Source of the DNA: Acinetobacter chengduensis
GTDB lineage: Bacteria > Pseudomonadota > Gammaproteobacteria > Pseudomonadales > Moraxellaceae
Assembly (NCBI RefSeq): GCF_003664645.1
Contig: NZ_RCHC01000002.1
Span: 1-64,000, forward strand
Length of the DNA stretch: 64,000 bases
Reading direction: 5' to 3'
Position numbers and translations under genes: made by a program. Below, one piece after another: positions 1-7,961 of the stretch. The notes beneath the pieces were generated by a model. That model did not search any database. It saw only the letters and a program-made list of their open reading frames with translations, and was not told where the DNA came from. Each line of letters begins with the position of its first letter. Positions within the stretch are counted from its first letter, which is position 1.

Positions 1-345
1 ACACCACCCTCAAAATTCAAGTGATAACCAAATAAAAATAAACAATTAAAAAAAGATGATGCCAAACATAATCAGCAAAAAAAGCTTTCAATAAAAAATA
101 CATTTCAAACGAATCTCATTCGCTCGAACATATCTTCTAGTTTGTGTTGTCATACACATGAAGAGGAACTTTTAATGTCAGTTATATTATTCATACCTGA
201 GCCATATTTTCGTACACAGTAATCCCGAATGTGACAAATGAGTTGTGGCAAATGAGTTTTGCCAGCTGAACCATACGCGGATGATTGACACACCGCATTG
301 CAGTTGATATTTTGCGCCCGAACCTGCTCCAAATGCTGTAGCCTC
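1..345. other. Non-coding left edge
   Basis: No convincing gene lies here. Short open frames on the minus strand have no recognisable domain and no good ribosome binding site. The first 180 bases are very AT-rich. A Fur-box-like stretch lies at about 107-122 and may belong to a gene beyond the left edge. Confidence 0.5.
106..122. promoter_or_regulatory. Possible Fur-box-like site
   Basis: Read on the minus strand the bases are AATGAGATTCGTT, which match 11 of 13 positions of the Fur core AATGAGAATCATT. A real site would probably serve a gene to the left of this window. One degenerate half-conserved box in AT-rich DNA is weak evidence. Confidence 0.25.
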
Positions 346-1011
346 ATGCCTGCCGACGAAAAATTTGTATATATGCCTCCCCAAGGACCGCTTCAGATTG
401 TGTATGAAGATGATGATTTGGTGATTATTGATAAACCTGCGGAATTATTGTCTGTGCCAGGGCGCTTACCTGAGCATCATGACAGTGCTTATTTACGCGT
501 ATTGGCCTTATATCCACATGCCAAAATTACCCATCGTTTAGATATGGCAACATCGGGCATTTTAATGTTTGCTAAACATCGCGATGCAGAGGTAGCGGTC
601 AGTAAAATGTTTCAAGCCCGTACAGTACGGAAAAATTATATTGCTTTGGTGCAAGGTGAACTCACAGGTGAGGGCAGTATTAATGAGCCTCTAATTACCG
701 ACTGGGAAAACCGACCGCGTCAAATGGTGCATTATGAATTGGGCAAGCCAGCACAAACTTTATATGAGGCTGTAGATTATGATGCCAGCCAAGATATTAG
801 CCGTGTACGACTAACACCTATTACTGGGCGCTCACATCAATTGCGGGTGCATTTGATGAGTATTGGACATCCTATTACAGGTGATCGGCTTTATCATCCA
901 AACCCAGATTGGAGTCCACTCAATCGTATGGCTTTGCATGCAAGCTATTTGGCTTTTAAACAGCCCTTAAGTGGAGAACAACTCGAAATTCAAGGGGTTG
1001 TGCCTTTTTAA
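346..1011 (+). CDS. rluA: RluA-type 23S rRNA/tRNA pseudouridine synthase
   Basis: This probably isomerises uridine to pseudouridine in rRNA and tRNA, as E. coli RluA does (23S U746 and U32 of several tRNAs). The signature HRLDMATSG lies at residues 63-71, with the catalytic aspartate at residue 66. LLSVPGRL near residue 34 and the conserved PITGRSHQLRVH block also match RluA rather than the longer RluC/D, and there is no S4 domain. With the start at 346 the protein is 221 residues, the usual RluA length. The frame stays open upstream to 298, but those extra 16 residues look unlike the family; 373 is another possible start. None has a clear Shine-Dalgarno sequence. The gene appears monocistronic. 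The substrate assignment rests on family resemblance. Confidence 0.8.
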   Translation: MPADEKFVYMPPQGPLQIVYEDDDLVIIDKPAELLSVPGRLPEHHDSAYLRVLALYPHAKITHRLDMATSGILMFAKHRDAEVAVSKMFQARTVRKNYIALVQGELTGEGSINEPLITDWENRPRQMVHYELGKPAQTLYEAVDYDASQDISRVRLTPITGRSHQLRVHLMSIGHPITGDRLYHPNPDWSPLNRMALHASYLAFKQPLSGEQLEIQGVVPF

Positions 1012-1217
1012 GATGTTTGGGTTTTAAGTTAGAGTCGGTTTAAAAAACCTAGATTGAACATATCGAAAATACAAAACAGCGCCCAGTCAGGTCTTTATGA
1101 GCACAAATCTGTGCTAAAGATGGTGCTAGGCATTGTTTTTTAAATAAATCGCCAAATTGCAATAAAAATCGGCTACTTTATATCGAGAACCCATGACAAT
1201 CATAAAAGGATTCGAAT

Positions 1218-1601
1218 ATGTCGCGCGATTACAAACAATACCCAGACGATGACAATGGCAACGTACTGTGGCAAATGCAAGAAGATGGTGATGACTTAAC
1301 GGAAGCGCATGAAATTGAATATTCAATTGCGTTTAGCAGTGAAGAAAAAGCAGATCAGTGCGCAATTTATCTACTCAAAGAAGAACAAAAAATTAGCTTA
1401 TTTGAAGATGAAGATACCGCTGAGTGGGTGATCACCATTTATGTATATATGGAACCTGAATATTCCGATATTGTGGATTTAGAAGAATGGTTTAGCAAAA
1501 TTGCAGCCCAGTTTGAAGGCGAATATGACGGCTGGGGCTGTATGGCTTATATTTATGACGATGAAGACTTCGATCCAGAAGAAGAATTCAATAAACAATA
1601 A
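1218..1601 (+). CDS. rraB: Ribonuclease E inhibitor RraB family protein
   Basis: RraB proteins bind the C-terminal scaffold region of RNase E and dampen its mRNA-degrading activity. The 127-residue product is very acidic. It shows the family pattern: an N-terminal PDDDNGNVLWQM block, the DDLTEAHEIEYSIAF block around residues 25-40, the WVITIYVYMEPEY strand pair around residues 70-82, and the DGWGC motif near residue 104. An acidic tail follows. The gene stands alone and is followed at once by a terminator. Whether it regulates RNase E in this organism is inferred from the family. Confidence 0.8.
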   Translation: MSRDYKQYPDDDNGNVLWQMQEDGDDLTEAHEIEYSIAFSSEEKADQCAIYLLKEEQKISLFEDEDTAEWVITIYVYMEPEYSDIVDLEEWFSKIAAQFEGEYDGWGCMAYIYDDEDFDPEEEFNKQ

Positions 1602-1623
1602 CAATATAAAATTAAATTTCAAA

Positions 1624-1655
1624 AGGGCCTAATCAATGAGATTGGGCTTTTTTAT
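1624..1655 (+). terminator. Rho-independent terminator after rraB
   Basis: GGCCTAATC and GATTGGGCT form a stem with one G-U pair and a short loop, followed by a T-run. It starts about 23 bases after the rraB stop. Confidence 0.75.
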
Positions 1656-1888
1656 TTGCTCCTAAAACGATTTGATAGGACAAAATAGAGGTACTCATTT
1701 TAAGCTAGTATCAACAGCATTGGTCTAAGCTATAACGATCATCTCTAATACTGTGCGGATGTAGACGTAACAGACTTGATCTGATGTATTGAACGCGTTA
1801 TATCTGTTGCTCGGAAAACGAATAATACAATAAAGAATGTAGATCGTGGTTGATTGAAAAAAATACAACAACAATAAGGAATATGCAC

Positions 1889-2335
1889 ATGAGTCATAAA
1901 GTTCATTTACAACGGATATTTACAGCACCACCTGAGCGCGTATTTCGTGCATTTACTGACCCAGCTGCTTTAGTCAAATGGATGGCACCTCATGGTTTTA
2001 TTGCCAAAGTCGAACATGCGGATATACGTACTGGGGGCAGTTATCGGATGTCTTTTACCAACTTTTCTACGGGTTCAAGTCATGCCTTTCATGGTCGTTA
2101 TCATGAGGTCATTAAAAATCAGCTGTTGCGGTATAGCGATGTTTTTGATGCCGAAGAGTTGGCTGGTGAAATTGAGGTGATTGTGCAATTAAAAGAAGTG
2201 TCTGTAGGTACAGAAGTCACGATTGTGCAACAGGGACTTCCTGACGTAATCCCACCAGATGCATGCCATCTGGGTTGGCAAGAATCCTTGCAGTTGCTGT
2301 CTTTTTTAGTGAATCCGTCTATTCCAGACCAATAA
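1889..2335 (+). CDS. AHSA1/SRPBCC-domain protein (START-like fold)
   Basis: The 148-residue product belongs to the AHSA1-like branch of the SRPBCC (Bet v1-like) superfamily, small hydrophobic-cavity proteins of mostly unknown ligand. The family opening is visible: RIFTAPPERVFRAFTDPAALVKW, read as two overlapping blocks within residues 8-31. GGSYRMSF and the closing GWQESLQLLSFLV helix also fit. The frame opens at 1850, and ATGs occur at 1883 and 1889. AAGGA at 1876-1880 sits 8 bases from the 1889 ATG, which makes that the best start. No neighbour suggests a substrate, and no function can be assigned. Confidence 0.75.
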   Translation: MSHKVHLQRIFTAPPERVFRAFTDPAALVKWMAPHGFIAKVEHADIRTGGSYRMSFTNFSTGSSHAFHGRYHEVIKNQLLRYSDVFDAEELAGEIEVIVQLKEVSVGTEVTIVQQGLPDVIPPDACHLGWQESLQLLSFLVNPSIPDQ

Positions 2336-2552
2336 TGTTAAGGTGCATTGCGACTTTTATTCTGTCTATAATTTGATTCGCCGAGTTTCCTGATATGTCG
2401 GGCGAATCTAATTTTGTAGAGTGCGCGCCGATTTAAAAAATAGTTAAATAACCATAATTTTTGTATGTCTTTTAAGCTTCCTGTTATAGTGGCTTTTTTT
2501 GGCATGTGTTGTGCCGTTTTTTTGTGTTTTGTCCACATTTTTTGAGGTTGTT

Positions 2553-2897
2553 ATGACTTTACCCCATTGCCCAAAATGTCAATCTGAATATACCTATGAA
2601 GATGGCGATCTATTGATTTGCCCAGAATGCTCACATGAATGGCGTGCAGGCGAGCAAGACGCGACAGAAGTTGAGGTTGTCATTAAAGATGCAAATGGCA
2701 ATGTTTTAGCGGATGGCGATGCTGTAACTGTGATTAAGGATCTTAAAATTAAGGGATCATCTTCTGTTGTGAAGGTGGGCACTAAAGTAAAAAGCATCCG
2801 TTTATTACCAGAAGCTTCTGATGGCCATGATATTGATTGTAAAGTGGATGGAATTGGCGCGATTAAACTAAAATCTGAATATGTCAAAAAAGTCTGA
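2553..2897 (+). CDS. yjdM: PhnA/YjdM zinc-ribbon protein
   Basis: The 114-residue product matches the PhnA-like family (E. coli YjdM, 111 residues). An N-terminal zinc ribbon with CPKC at residues 6-9 and CPEC at 23-26 is followed by the family C-terminal domain with [23 protein letters not shown] (seen as consecutive blocks), ending near [10 protein letters not shown]. Despite the name, this family is not the phosphonoacetate hydrolase, and its cellular role is unresolved. The frame opens earlier at 2499, but the ATG at 2553 has GAGG about 6 bases upstream and yields the expected N-terminus. It is a single-gene unit. Confidence 0.85.
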   Translation: MTLPHCPKCQSEYTYEDGDLLICPECSHEWRAGEQDATEVEVVIKDANGNVLADGDAVTVIKDLKIKGSSSVVKVGTKVKSIRLLPEASDGHDIDCKVDGIGAIKLKSEYVKKV

Positions 2898-3039
2898 ATT
2901 GCAGATTGATGGTTGTTGAGCAGATGTTAATCATCTGCTTCCAATATGCGAGGACTTAAAACCTGTTTAGAAGATGAATGCATGCGCTGTAGTCGGGGAT
3001 CAGGCATAATTTGTTTTTACTTTGTTGGGACGCCAAGCT

Positions 3040-3408
3040 ATGCCTCATATTCATGTTGAATATTCTAACAATATTAAAAATATTGATGCCAAACAGGTGC
3101 TCAAGGCTTTAAATCAATGTTTATTTGAGACGGGTCATGTGAGCTCGGCTTTGGACATTAAAAGCCGTGCGGTATGCCAACAGGACTGGCTGATTGGATT
3201 AGAGCCTGATGAGACCCAAGCCTATGTGCATATTAAATTGTCATTATTAAGTGGTAGAAGCATTGAAACCCAAGCAGAGATTTCTGCGAAGCTCTTGCAG
3301 GCCTTGCAACAGGCACTACCTACTGAGCCAAATATGACTGTGCAAATGTGTGTTGAAGTATTAGAGATGAGCAAAACCACTTACAGTAAACAGCTGGTTC
3401 AAGCTTAA
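3040..3408 (+). CDS. 5-carboxymethyl-2-hydroxymuconate isomerase (CHMI)-family tautomerase
   Basis: The 122-residue product belongs to the CHMI branch of the tautomerase superfamily, in which the N-terminal proline acts as general base after methionine removal. The start at 3040 gives MPHIHVEYS, placing proline at position 2, whereas the earlier in-frame start at 3022 would bury it, so 3040 is preferred. GGGA lies about 9 bases upstream. Length and the internal VHIKLSLLSGR strand fit CHMI (E. coli HpaF type). No homoprotocatechuate pathway genes are nearby, so the true substrate is uncertain. A strong hairpin terminator follows. Confidence 0.75.
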   Translation: MPHIHVEYSNNIKNIDAKQVLKALNQCLFETGHVSSALDIKSRAVCQQDWLIGLEPDETQAYVHIKLSLLSGRSIETQAEISAKLLQALQQALPTEPNMTVQMCVEVLEMSKTTYSKQLVQA

Positions 3409-3412
3409 ATTC

Positions 3413-3438
3413 AAATAGCGCTTTTCAGCGCTATTTTT
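3413..3438 (+). terminator. Rho-independent terminator after the CHMI-like gene
   Basis: AAATAGCGC pairs perfectly with GCGCTATTT around a six-base loop, followed by Ts. Confidence 0.85.
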
Positions 3439-3573
3439 AATGCTGTTATACACGCCTAGGTATTTTTAAAATCATTCATTTTTTTTAGTTTATGGCATTT
3501 ATTTAGCGTTTTAAATAAGGTATGTTGATTAAAATGTGATCTAAAAATAGTCAATAATAACAAGAGGTGTAGT

Positions 3574-3909
3574 ATGGCGGGTTGGTATGAATTATCGCTT
3601 GCAAGTGACGGTCAATTTCGCTTTGTACTTAAAGCAGGAAATGGCGAACCAATCTTAACGAGTGAGCTCTATAAAGCAAAAGCATCGGCACACAATGGCA
3701 TTGAGTCTGTGCAAAAAAACTGTACTGATGATCAACGCTATGATCGATTGGAGGCTAAAAATGGCAAGCCATATTTCAATTTAAAAGCTGCCAATCATCA
3801 AATTATTGGGACGAGTCAATTTTATGCCAGTGAGCAATCGCGTGAAAAGGGCATTGAGTCGGTCAAAACCAATGGTGTTTCAACCGTGGTGAAAGATATG
3901 ACTAGCTAA
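3574..3909 (+). CDS. YegP family protein with two DUF1508 repeats
   Basis: The 111-residue product consists of two similar units of about 50 residues. The first has GQFRFVLKAGNGEPILTSELY and then GIESVQKN; the second has GKPYFNLKAANHQIIGTSQFY and then GIESVKTN (given as motif blocks). This internal duplication is the hallmark of the YegP/DUF1508 family. Its function is unknown; a structural or stress role is often guessed but unproven. GAGG lies 7-8 bases before the ATG. The gene appears monocistronic, with a hairpin terminator about 130 bases downstream. Confidence 0.85.
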   Translation: MAGWYELSLASDGQFRFVLKAGNGEPILTSELYKAKASAHNGIESVQKNCTDDQRYDRLEAKNGKPYFNLKAANHQIIGTSQFYASEQSREKGIESVKTNGVSTVVKDMTS

Positions 3910-4038
3910 AGCCTAAGCTTTCATTCTCAAAGACTCAAAGCTTTGCTTCTAACTGAGTATGTTTGACGCTAGCGTAATGAAGTCAAATCATGAAAGCTTG
4001 ATGGCCTTTGCAAAGAAAAAAGTGAAAAACATGAAAGT

Positions 4039-4066
4039 ACCTAGGCACATTTGGCCTAGGTCTTTT
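4039..4066 (+). terminator. Terminator-like hairpin before the DUF2939 gene
   Basis: ACCTAGGC (4039-4046) pairs perfectly with GCCTAGGT (4054-4061) over a seven-base loop, followed by CTTTTG. It lies inside the 5' part of the open frame that begins at 3959, which argues that this frame is not translated from its first ATG and that the hairpin ends the YegP transcript. Confidence 0.7.
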
Positions 4067-4090
4067 GTATATGGAATGAATATAAGCGTC

Positions 4091-4744
4091 ATGAAAGTAT
4101 TGAAATACAGTTTTTTTGTGGGATTAGGCTTAGCCATACTGGCTTATATTATTTCACCTTATTGGGTGTTGTATCGTATTCAGCAAGCCTATGAACATAA
4201 TCAGGCAGGTAAAATATCCCAATACATTGATTATGATGCTGTGAAGGTGAGCTTAAAACCCCAGTTAGAACAACGCTTTCAGCACTATATGGGGGGTGAT
4301 GCACTGCCCCCAAGTTTACAGAAATGGCAAGTTAAACTCAGCCACACATTTTCAGACTATGCCCTTGATATGGTGCTCAACCCACAGACAATGATGCTTT
4401 TGATGCAGGGAAAAACCTTGTCTGACTTGATTCAAAAGCAGGATTTATTGGGCGCAAAATCTGTGTTAGGGTCTGCGCAACAAGTATGGCATGAAGCCCA
4501 GTCTATACAAGATATAGAGAAACAAGGTCTGCATGCACTGAGTACAGTAGATGAGCGAGCACAAGTGCCAAATGCGATTGAGCAAGCTCGAAGCCGACCA
4601 CAGGCACACTATACAGGCTGGAATCGTTTTGAAGTGATTGTACCACATGAGGCAGAACCGAATATGCAGGCAGAAAAAAGTACGCGGTTTATCATGCAAC
4701 GTCGTGGGCTCAGCTGGAAAATTATAGCAGTGCAATTGCCTTAA
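4091..4744 (+). CDS. DUF2939 family membrane-anchored protein
   Basis: With the start at 4091 the product has 217 residues. A single N-terminal membrane segment (SFFVGLGLAILAYIISPYW, about residues 7-25) is followed by YRIQQAYEHNQAGKISQYIDY, which is typical of DUF2939, and a hydrophilic domain presumably in the periplasm. The family function is unknown. The frame is open from 3959, but that part contains a terminator hairpin at 4039-4066 and lacks conserved character; 4076 is an alternative start. Neither start has a strong ribosome binding site. It lies about 60 bases upstream of the NTF2-like gene and may be co-transcribed with it. Confidence 0.7.
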   Translation: MKVLKYSFFVGLGLAILAYIISPYWVLYRIQQAYEHNQAGKISQYIDYDAVKVSLKPQLEQRFQHYMGGDALPPSLQKWQVKLSHTFSDYALDMVLNPQTMMLLMQGKTLSDLIQKQDLLGAKSVLGSAQQVWHEAQSIQDIEKQGLHALSTVDERAQVPNAIEQARSRPQAHYTGWNRFEVIVPHEAEPNMQAEKSTRFIMQRRGLSWKIIAVQLP

Positions 4745-4803
4745 ATTCAGATTGAGCGTTTTAAAGCGAAGCCAAAGAGAAGAACTATTCACAGGACAAA
4801 ATA

Positions 4804-5250
4804 ATGAGTTATCCAGTCAAAATTCATGGTGAGCAACAGGCTGGATTAGAAATTCAAAAATTTTTGTCCGCTTGGGATCATGTGGTATGCCAGCTAGATA
4901 TTCAGCTCATTGTGGGCTATTGCACTGCCGATGTTTGTTTCTTTGATACCAGTAGTCAAACCAACGGTATTTTGGCCTATCAGGCTTTATGGCAACGATA
5001 TAGCAGTGTGTTCCAATCTAACATTCGGGTTTTTCGTCGAGATGTACTTATTCATGCCACTGAAAGCATGGGTTTTATCAGTTGCTATTCTAAAGTAGAT
5101 CGAAATGATGGAATTAAAACCCCAGAAATTCCATGGTGTCGTTCAACATTGGCAGTACGAAAAACTGCACAGGGCTGGAAAATTCAGCATCAACATATTT
5201 CTTTGCCTGTGGATTTTGCTACACAGCGGGCCATTCCTTTACATTTTTAA
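4804..5250 (+). CDS. NTF2-like (SnoaL/DUF4440-type) protein
   Basis: The 148-residue product has the outline of an NTF2-fold protein. An N-terminal helix (IQKFLSAWDHVV) is followed by DIQLIVGYCTADVCFFDT, a loop, and C-terminal strands ending in GWKIQHQHIS, the typical last strand. Members include enzymes and ligand-binding modules, so no reaction can be named. AGGACAAAATA precedes the ATG. The gap to the DUF2939 gene is 59 bases with no terminator, so a two-gene unit is plausible. Confidence 0.65.
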   Translation: MSYPVKIHGEQQAGLEIQKFLSAWDHVVCQLDIQLIVGYCTADVCFFDTSSQTNGILAYQALWQRYSSVFQSNIRVFRRDVLIHATESMGFISCYSKVDRNDGIKTPEIPWCRSTLAVRKTAQGWKIQHQHISLPVDFATQRAIPLHF

Positions 5251-5306
5251 GTATAAATATGTGCTTGTAGGTCGGATGGCCTATGATTTAAAGCCTGTAT
5301 GATCAG

Positions 5307-5341
5307 CACGTCACAATAAAGACTTCAATCACATTGACGTG
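5307..5341. repeat. Inverted repeat upstream of the AI-2E/GAF gene
   Basis: CACGTCA (5307-5313) and TGACGTG (5335-5341) are perfect 7-base inverted arms 21 bases apart. They lie about 100 bases upstream of the AI-2E/GAF start. This could be an operator or a weak terminator; no T-run follows. Confidence 0.4.
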
Positions 5342-5437
5342 TAGCTAAACGTTGCAAATCATTACATGATTATCGTACGCAGTGTTTGATGTTCGGCCTA
5401 AATTAATAAGAAGAATTCATGGTTCAGGACGAAGACA

Positions 5438-7870
5438 ATGGATCATAACAACAAAAATAGCACCCATAGGCCGTATCAACCACAGCCGAAAAACTACCAG
5501 ACGATGGGCGAGATAAACTCCCCAGTTGCAACAGTTCCATCCAGTCTACAAAAAATTATCAGCATCACCACGGGTTTTATTATTAGTGCGTTGGTCATTG
5601 CCGCCTTGTACTGGGGTAAAGATATTCTTATTCCTTTGGCGTTGGCGATTTTGCTGGCATTTTTAGTTGATCCCTTGGTCATGCGACTCAGAAAAAGAGG
5701 CCTTCCTCAATGGCTGTCCATTGCATTGGTGATTACTTTGGTCTTAGGTGTACTTTCAGGTGCTGCGACATATTTGGGTTATCAACTGGGGCAATTAAGT
5801 CAGGAATTGCCCCAATATCATGGCACCATACAAAAAAAATTAAACTCAGTACGGCAGTATTCGCAAGGTCCGAGCGTGTGGGATGGGGCTAAAAATACCT
5901 TAGATACTATAGAAGGCTCTATTGATAAAACCATACCCGAAAAGCCTGATCCAAGTGTGCAGAAAGTTAAAGTGATTGGGCAGGAGCAAAGTACAGCAGA
6001 GGCAGCGCTAGAATGGAGTGATCGAGTCCTCAATCCATTGGCAACCGCGGGTATTGTGTTTTTATTCGTGATTCTTATTTTAATTAATCGTAAAGATTTA
6101 CATGACCGTTTTTTAAAGCTTTTGGGCGGTAATTTAAATATTGGTACTGATGCTCTCGATGAAACCGCGAATAGAATCGGAACCTATTTAAGGATGCAAT
6201 TAACCGTCAATTTAACTTATGGCATTCCGATGGCGGCAGGGCTGTGGTTTATTGGCGTACCTGCGGCCATTATGTGGGGAATGGTTGCTGTGGTGATGCG
6301 CTTTGTGCCTTATGTCGGCCCCATGATTTCGGCGATTTTTCCGATTACTTTAGCCTTTGCTGTAGACCCTGGTTGGAATATGGTGCTGTGGACGATTGGC
6401 TTGATTTTGGTGCTGGAGCTTATTAGTAATAATATTATTGAACCATGGCTGTATGGTGAAAGTACGGGACTGTCTACACTGGCCATTATTTTGGCAGCGA
6501 CCTTTTGGACCACCTTATGGGGGCCGATTGGTTTAATTCTATCAACACCCTTAACCGCCTGCTTATTGGTTCTGTCTAACTATGTACCTGCACTAAGTTT
6601 TTTAAAAATTCTGTTGGGTAGTGAGTCTGCTTTGGCGCCGTATGAGCGATTTTATCAGCGCTTGGTTGCAGACGATGTGCAAGATGCCATGGATGTGGCG
6701 AATGGCTATATTCAACAGCAGTTGCCTAAAAAGCCCACCTCAGAGCAACGGGTGCGTCGGGTATATCAATTTTATGATCAGGTGGCGATTCCTGCGATTC
6801 GATTTTTTTCCAAAGGCCATAACACAGAAGTGAGTGCAGAACACCGCTTACGTTTACATTTGGGCTTAAAACAATTTAATCATCATTTTCAGCAAAGCTA
6901 TGAAGTTGCACATTCTCAAGCATTGCCTGAAGTTTGGTGTGCTGGCGCACGCTGGGAAATCGACGTGCAAGTGTCCGACATGCTGGCGCATAGCTTGAAC
7001 CTAAAACAGATTCCCGCACAGGCATATTCTGAGGTATTAATTCAGCATCATACAGACACGTTGACTACGTTAGATACGGCACTTAAGATCATCTGTATTT
7101 CTATATTTCATACTGCGCCTGAGGCGCAGGTACGCTTGTTGACGCATCTTATACGTGAGCAACATCCAGATAAAAAGCTGATTTTTGCCTTATGGAGTTG
7201 TGATGATGTACAACAATTAGATCAGATCAAAGCCCAGTTTGATGTCGATGCCGTGGTCAATAACCTAAATGATTTATTGCTCAGTATTGATGCTTTAAGG
7301 CTACGCCAAGGTGAAAAATGGTTAGATGAACCTGACCCAGAACTTGAAGAAAAACGCGTGCAAGCATTAGAGGAGCTTGGTGCTTTTGATGAGCAGAATC
7401 TAAGTATTTATAGCCAATACATAGAAGAAGCCAGACAAGCTTTTGATGTGAAATATGCACAAATTTCATGGGTTAAGCAGGAATGGGTGTATACGCCTGC
7501 CAGCCCATTAGCACAGGATGTGGCAGACCCGATGAAAGCACGGCAATCTAAACATGATTCGATTTGCAGTCATTTGGTCTATCAAAATGAAAATTTGATG
7601 ATAGAAGATTTACAGCGAGACCCACGCTTTGCTCATTTGCCCGAGTTATTACATAACCGTATTCGGTTTTATGCTGGTGTGGTATTACGTAACAGTGAAG
7701 GAACTGCACTCGGTAGTTTTTGTATATTGGATCGACAACCGAAAAAACTTACTGAAGATGATATGAGCCTATTACAAGGTTTGGCGAATGATTTAATTAA
7801 AGTCTTGAGCGATGAACGTACGCGGGTTAAAAAATTAAATGAATTAGAGCACTTAAGCGATTCACCCTAA
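5438..7870 (+). CDS. AI-2E family transporter-like membrane protein with C-terminal GAF domain
   Basis: The 810-residue product is about twice the usual length of the AI-2E exporter-like family (PerM/TqsA). Residues 40-395 form the typical domain: several membrane helices starting with ISITTGFIISALVIAALYW, an extracytoplasmic loop around 130-195, then the conserved PYVGPMISAIFP and GLSTLAIILAATFW-like blocks. Residues about 400-650 are a cytoplasmic region without clear assignment, including an alpha/beta-looking stretch near 540-640 with LIREQHPDKKLIFALWS. Residues about 650-795 look like a GAF domain: SICSHLVYQNENLMIEDL, DPRFAHLPEL, IRFYAGVVLRNSEG, LGSFCILD. The frame is uninterrupted, so the fusion is real in this sequence. 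AGGACGAAG precedes the ATG. A plausible reading is a transporter controlled by a sensor domain; ligand and substrate are unknown. Confidence 0.8.
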   Translation: MDHNNKNSTHRPYQPQPKNYQTMGEINSPVATVPSSLQKIISITTGFIISALVIAALYWGKDILIPLALAILLAFLVDPLVMRLRKRGLPQWLSIALVITLVLGVLSGAATYLGYQLGQLSQELPQYHGTIQKKLNSVRQYSQGPSVWDGAKNTLDTIEGSIDKTIPEKPDPSVQKVKVIGQEQSTAEAALEWSDRVLNPLATAGIVFLFVILILINRKDLHDRFLKLLGGNLNIGTDALDETANRIGTYLRMQLTVNLTYGIPMAAGLWFIGVPAAIMWGMVAVVMRFVPYVGPMISAIFPITLAFAVDPGWNMVLWTIGLILVLELISNNIIEPWLYGESTGLSTLAIILAATFWTTLWGPIGLILSTPLTACLLVLSNYVPALSFLKILLGSESALAPYERFYQRLVADDVQDAMDVANGYIQQQLPKKPTSEQRVRRVYQFYDQVAIPAIRFFSKGHNTEVSAEHRLRLHLGLKQFNHHFQQSYEVAHSQALPEVWCAGARWEIDVQVSDMLAHSLNLKQIPAQAYSEVLIQHHTDTLTTLDTALKIICISIFHTAPEAQVRLLTHLIREQHPDKKLIFALWSCDDVQQLDQIKAQFDVDAVVNNLNDLLLSIDALRLRQGEKWLDEPDPELEEKRVQALEELGAFDEQNLSIYSQYIEEARQAFDVKYAQISWVKQEWVYTPASPLAQDVADPMKARQSKHDSICSHLVYQNENLMIEDLQRDPRFAHLPELLHNRIRFYAGVVLRNSEGTALGSFCILDRQPKKLTEDDMSLLQGLANDLIKVLSDERTRVKKLNELEHLSDSP

Positions 7871-7961
7871 ACAGAGGTGTGCTCGGCAGTAAATGCTTTG
7901 CACTGGTGTTTCAACTCAAACGGTTTTAACATGCAAATAAGATAAATTTAGAGCCAAAGGA

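Noticed and set aside
150..384. Two short minus-strand frames at the left edge
   Set aside because: They overlap each other, lack ribosome binding sites and recognisable domains, and one runs into the rluA start region.
2338..2538. 66-codon minus-strand frame between the AHSA1 gene and yjdM
   Set aside because: No ribosome binding site, no coding character, and it covers the promoter region of yjdM.
3959..4090. N-terminal extension of the DUF2939 frame
   Set aside because: It contains a terminator hairpin and residues unlike the family; the start was set at 4091.
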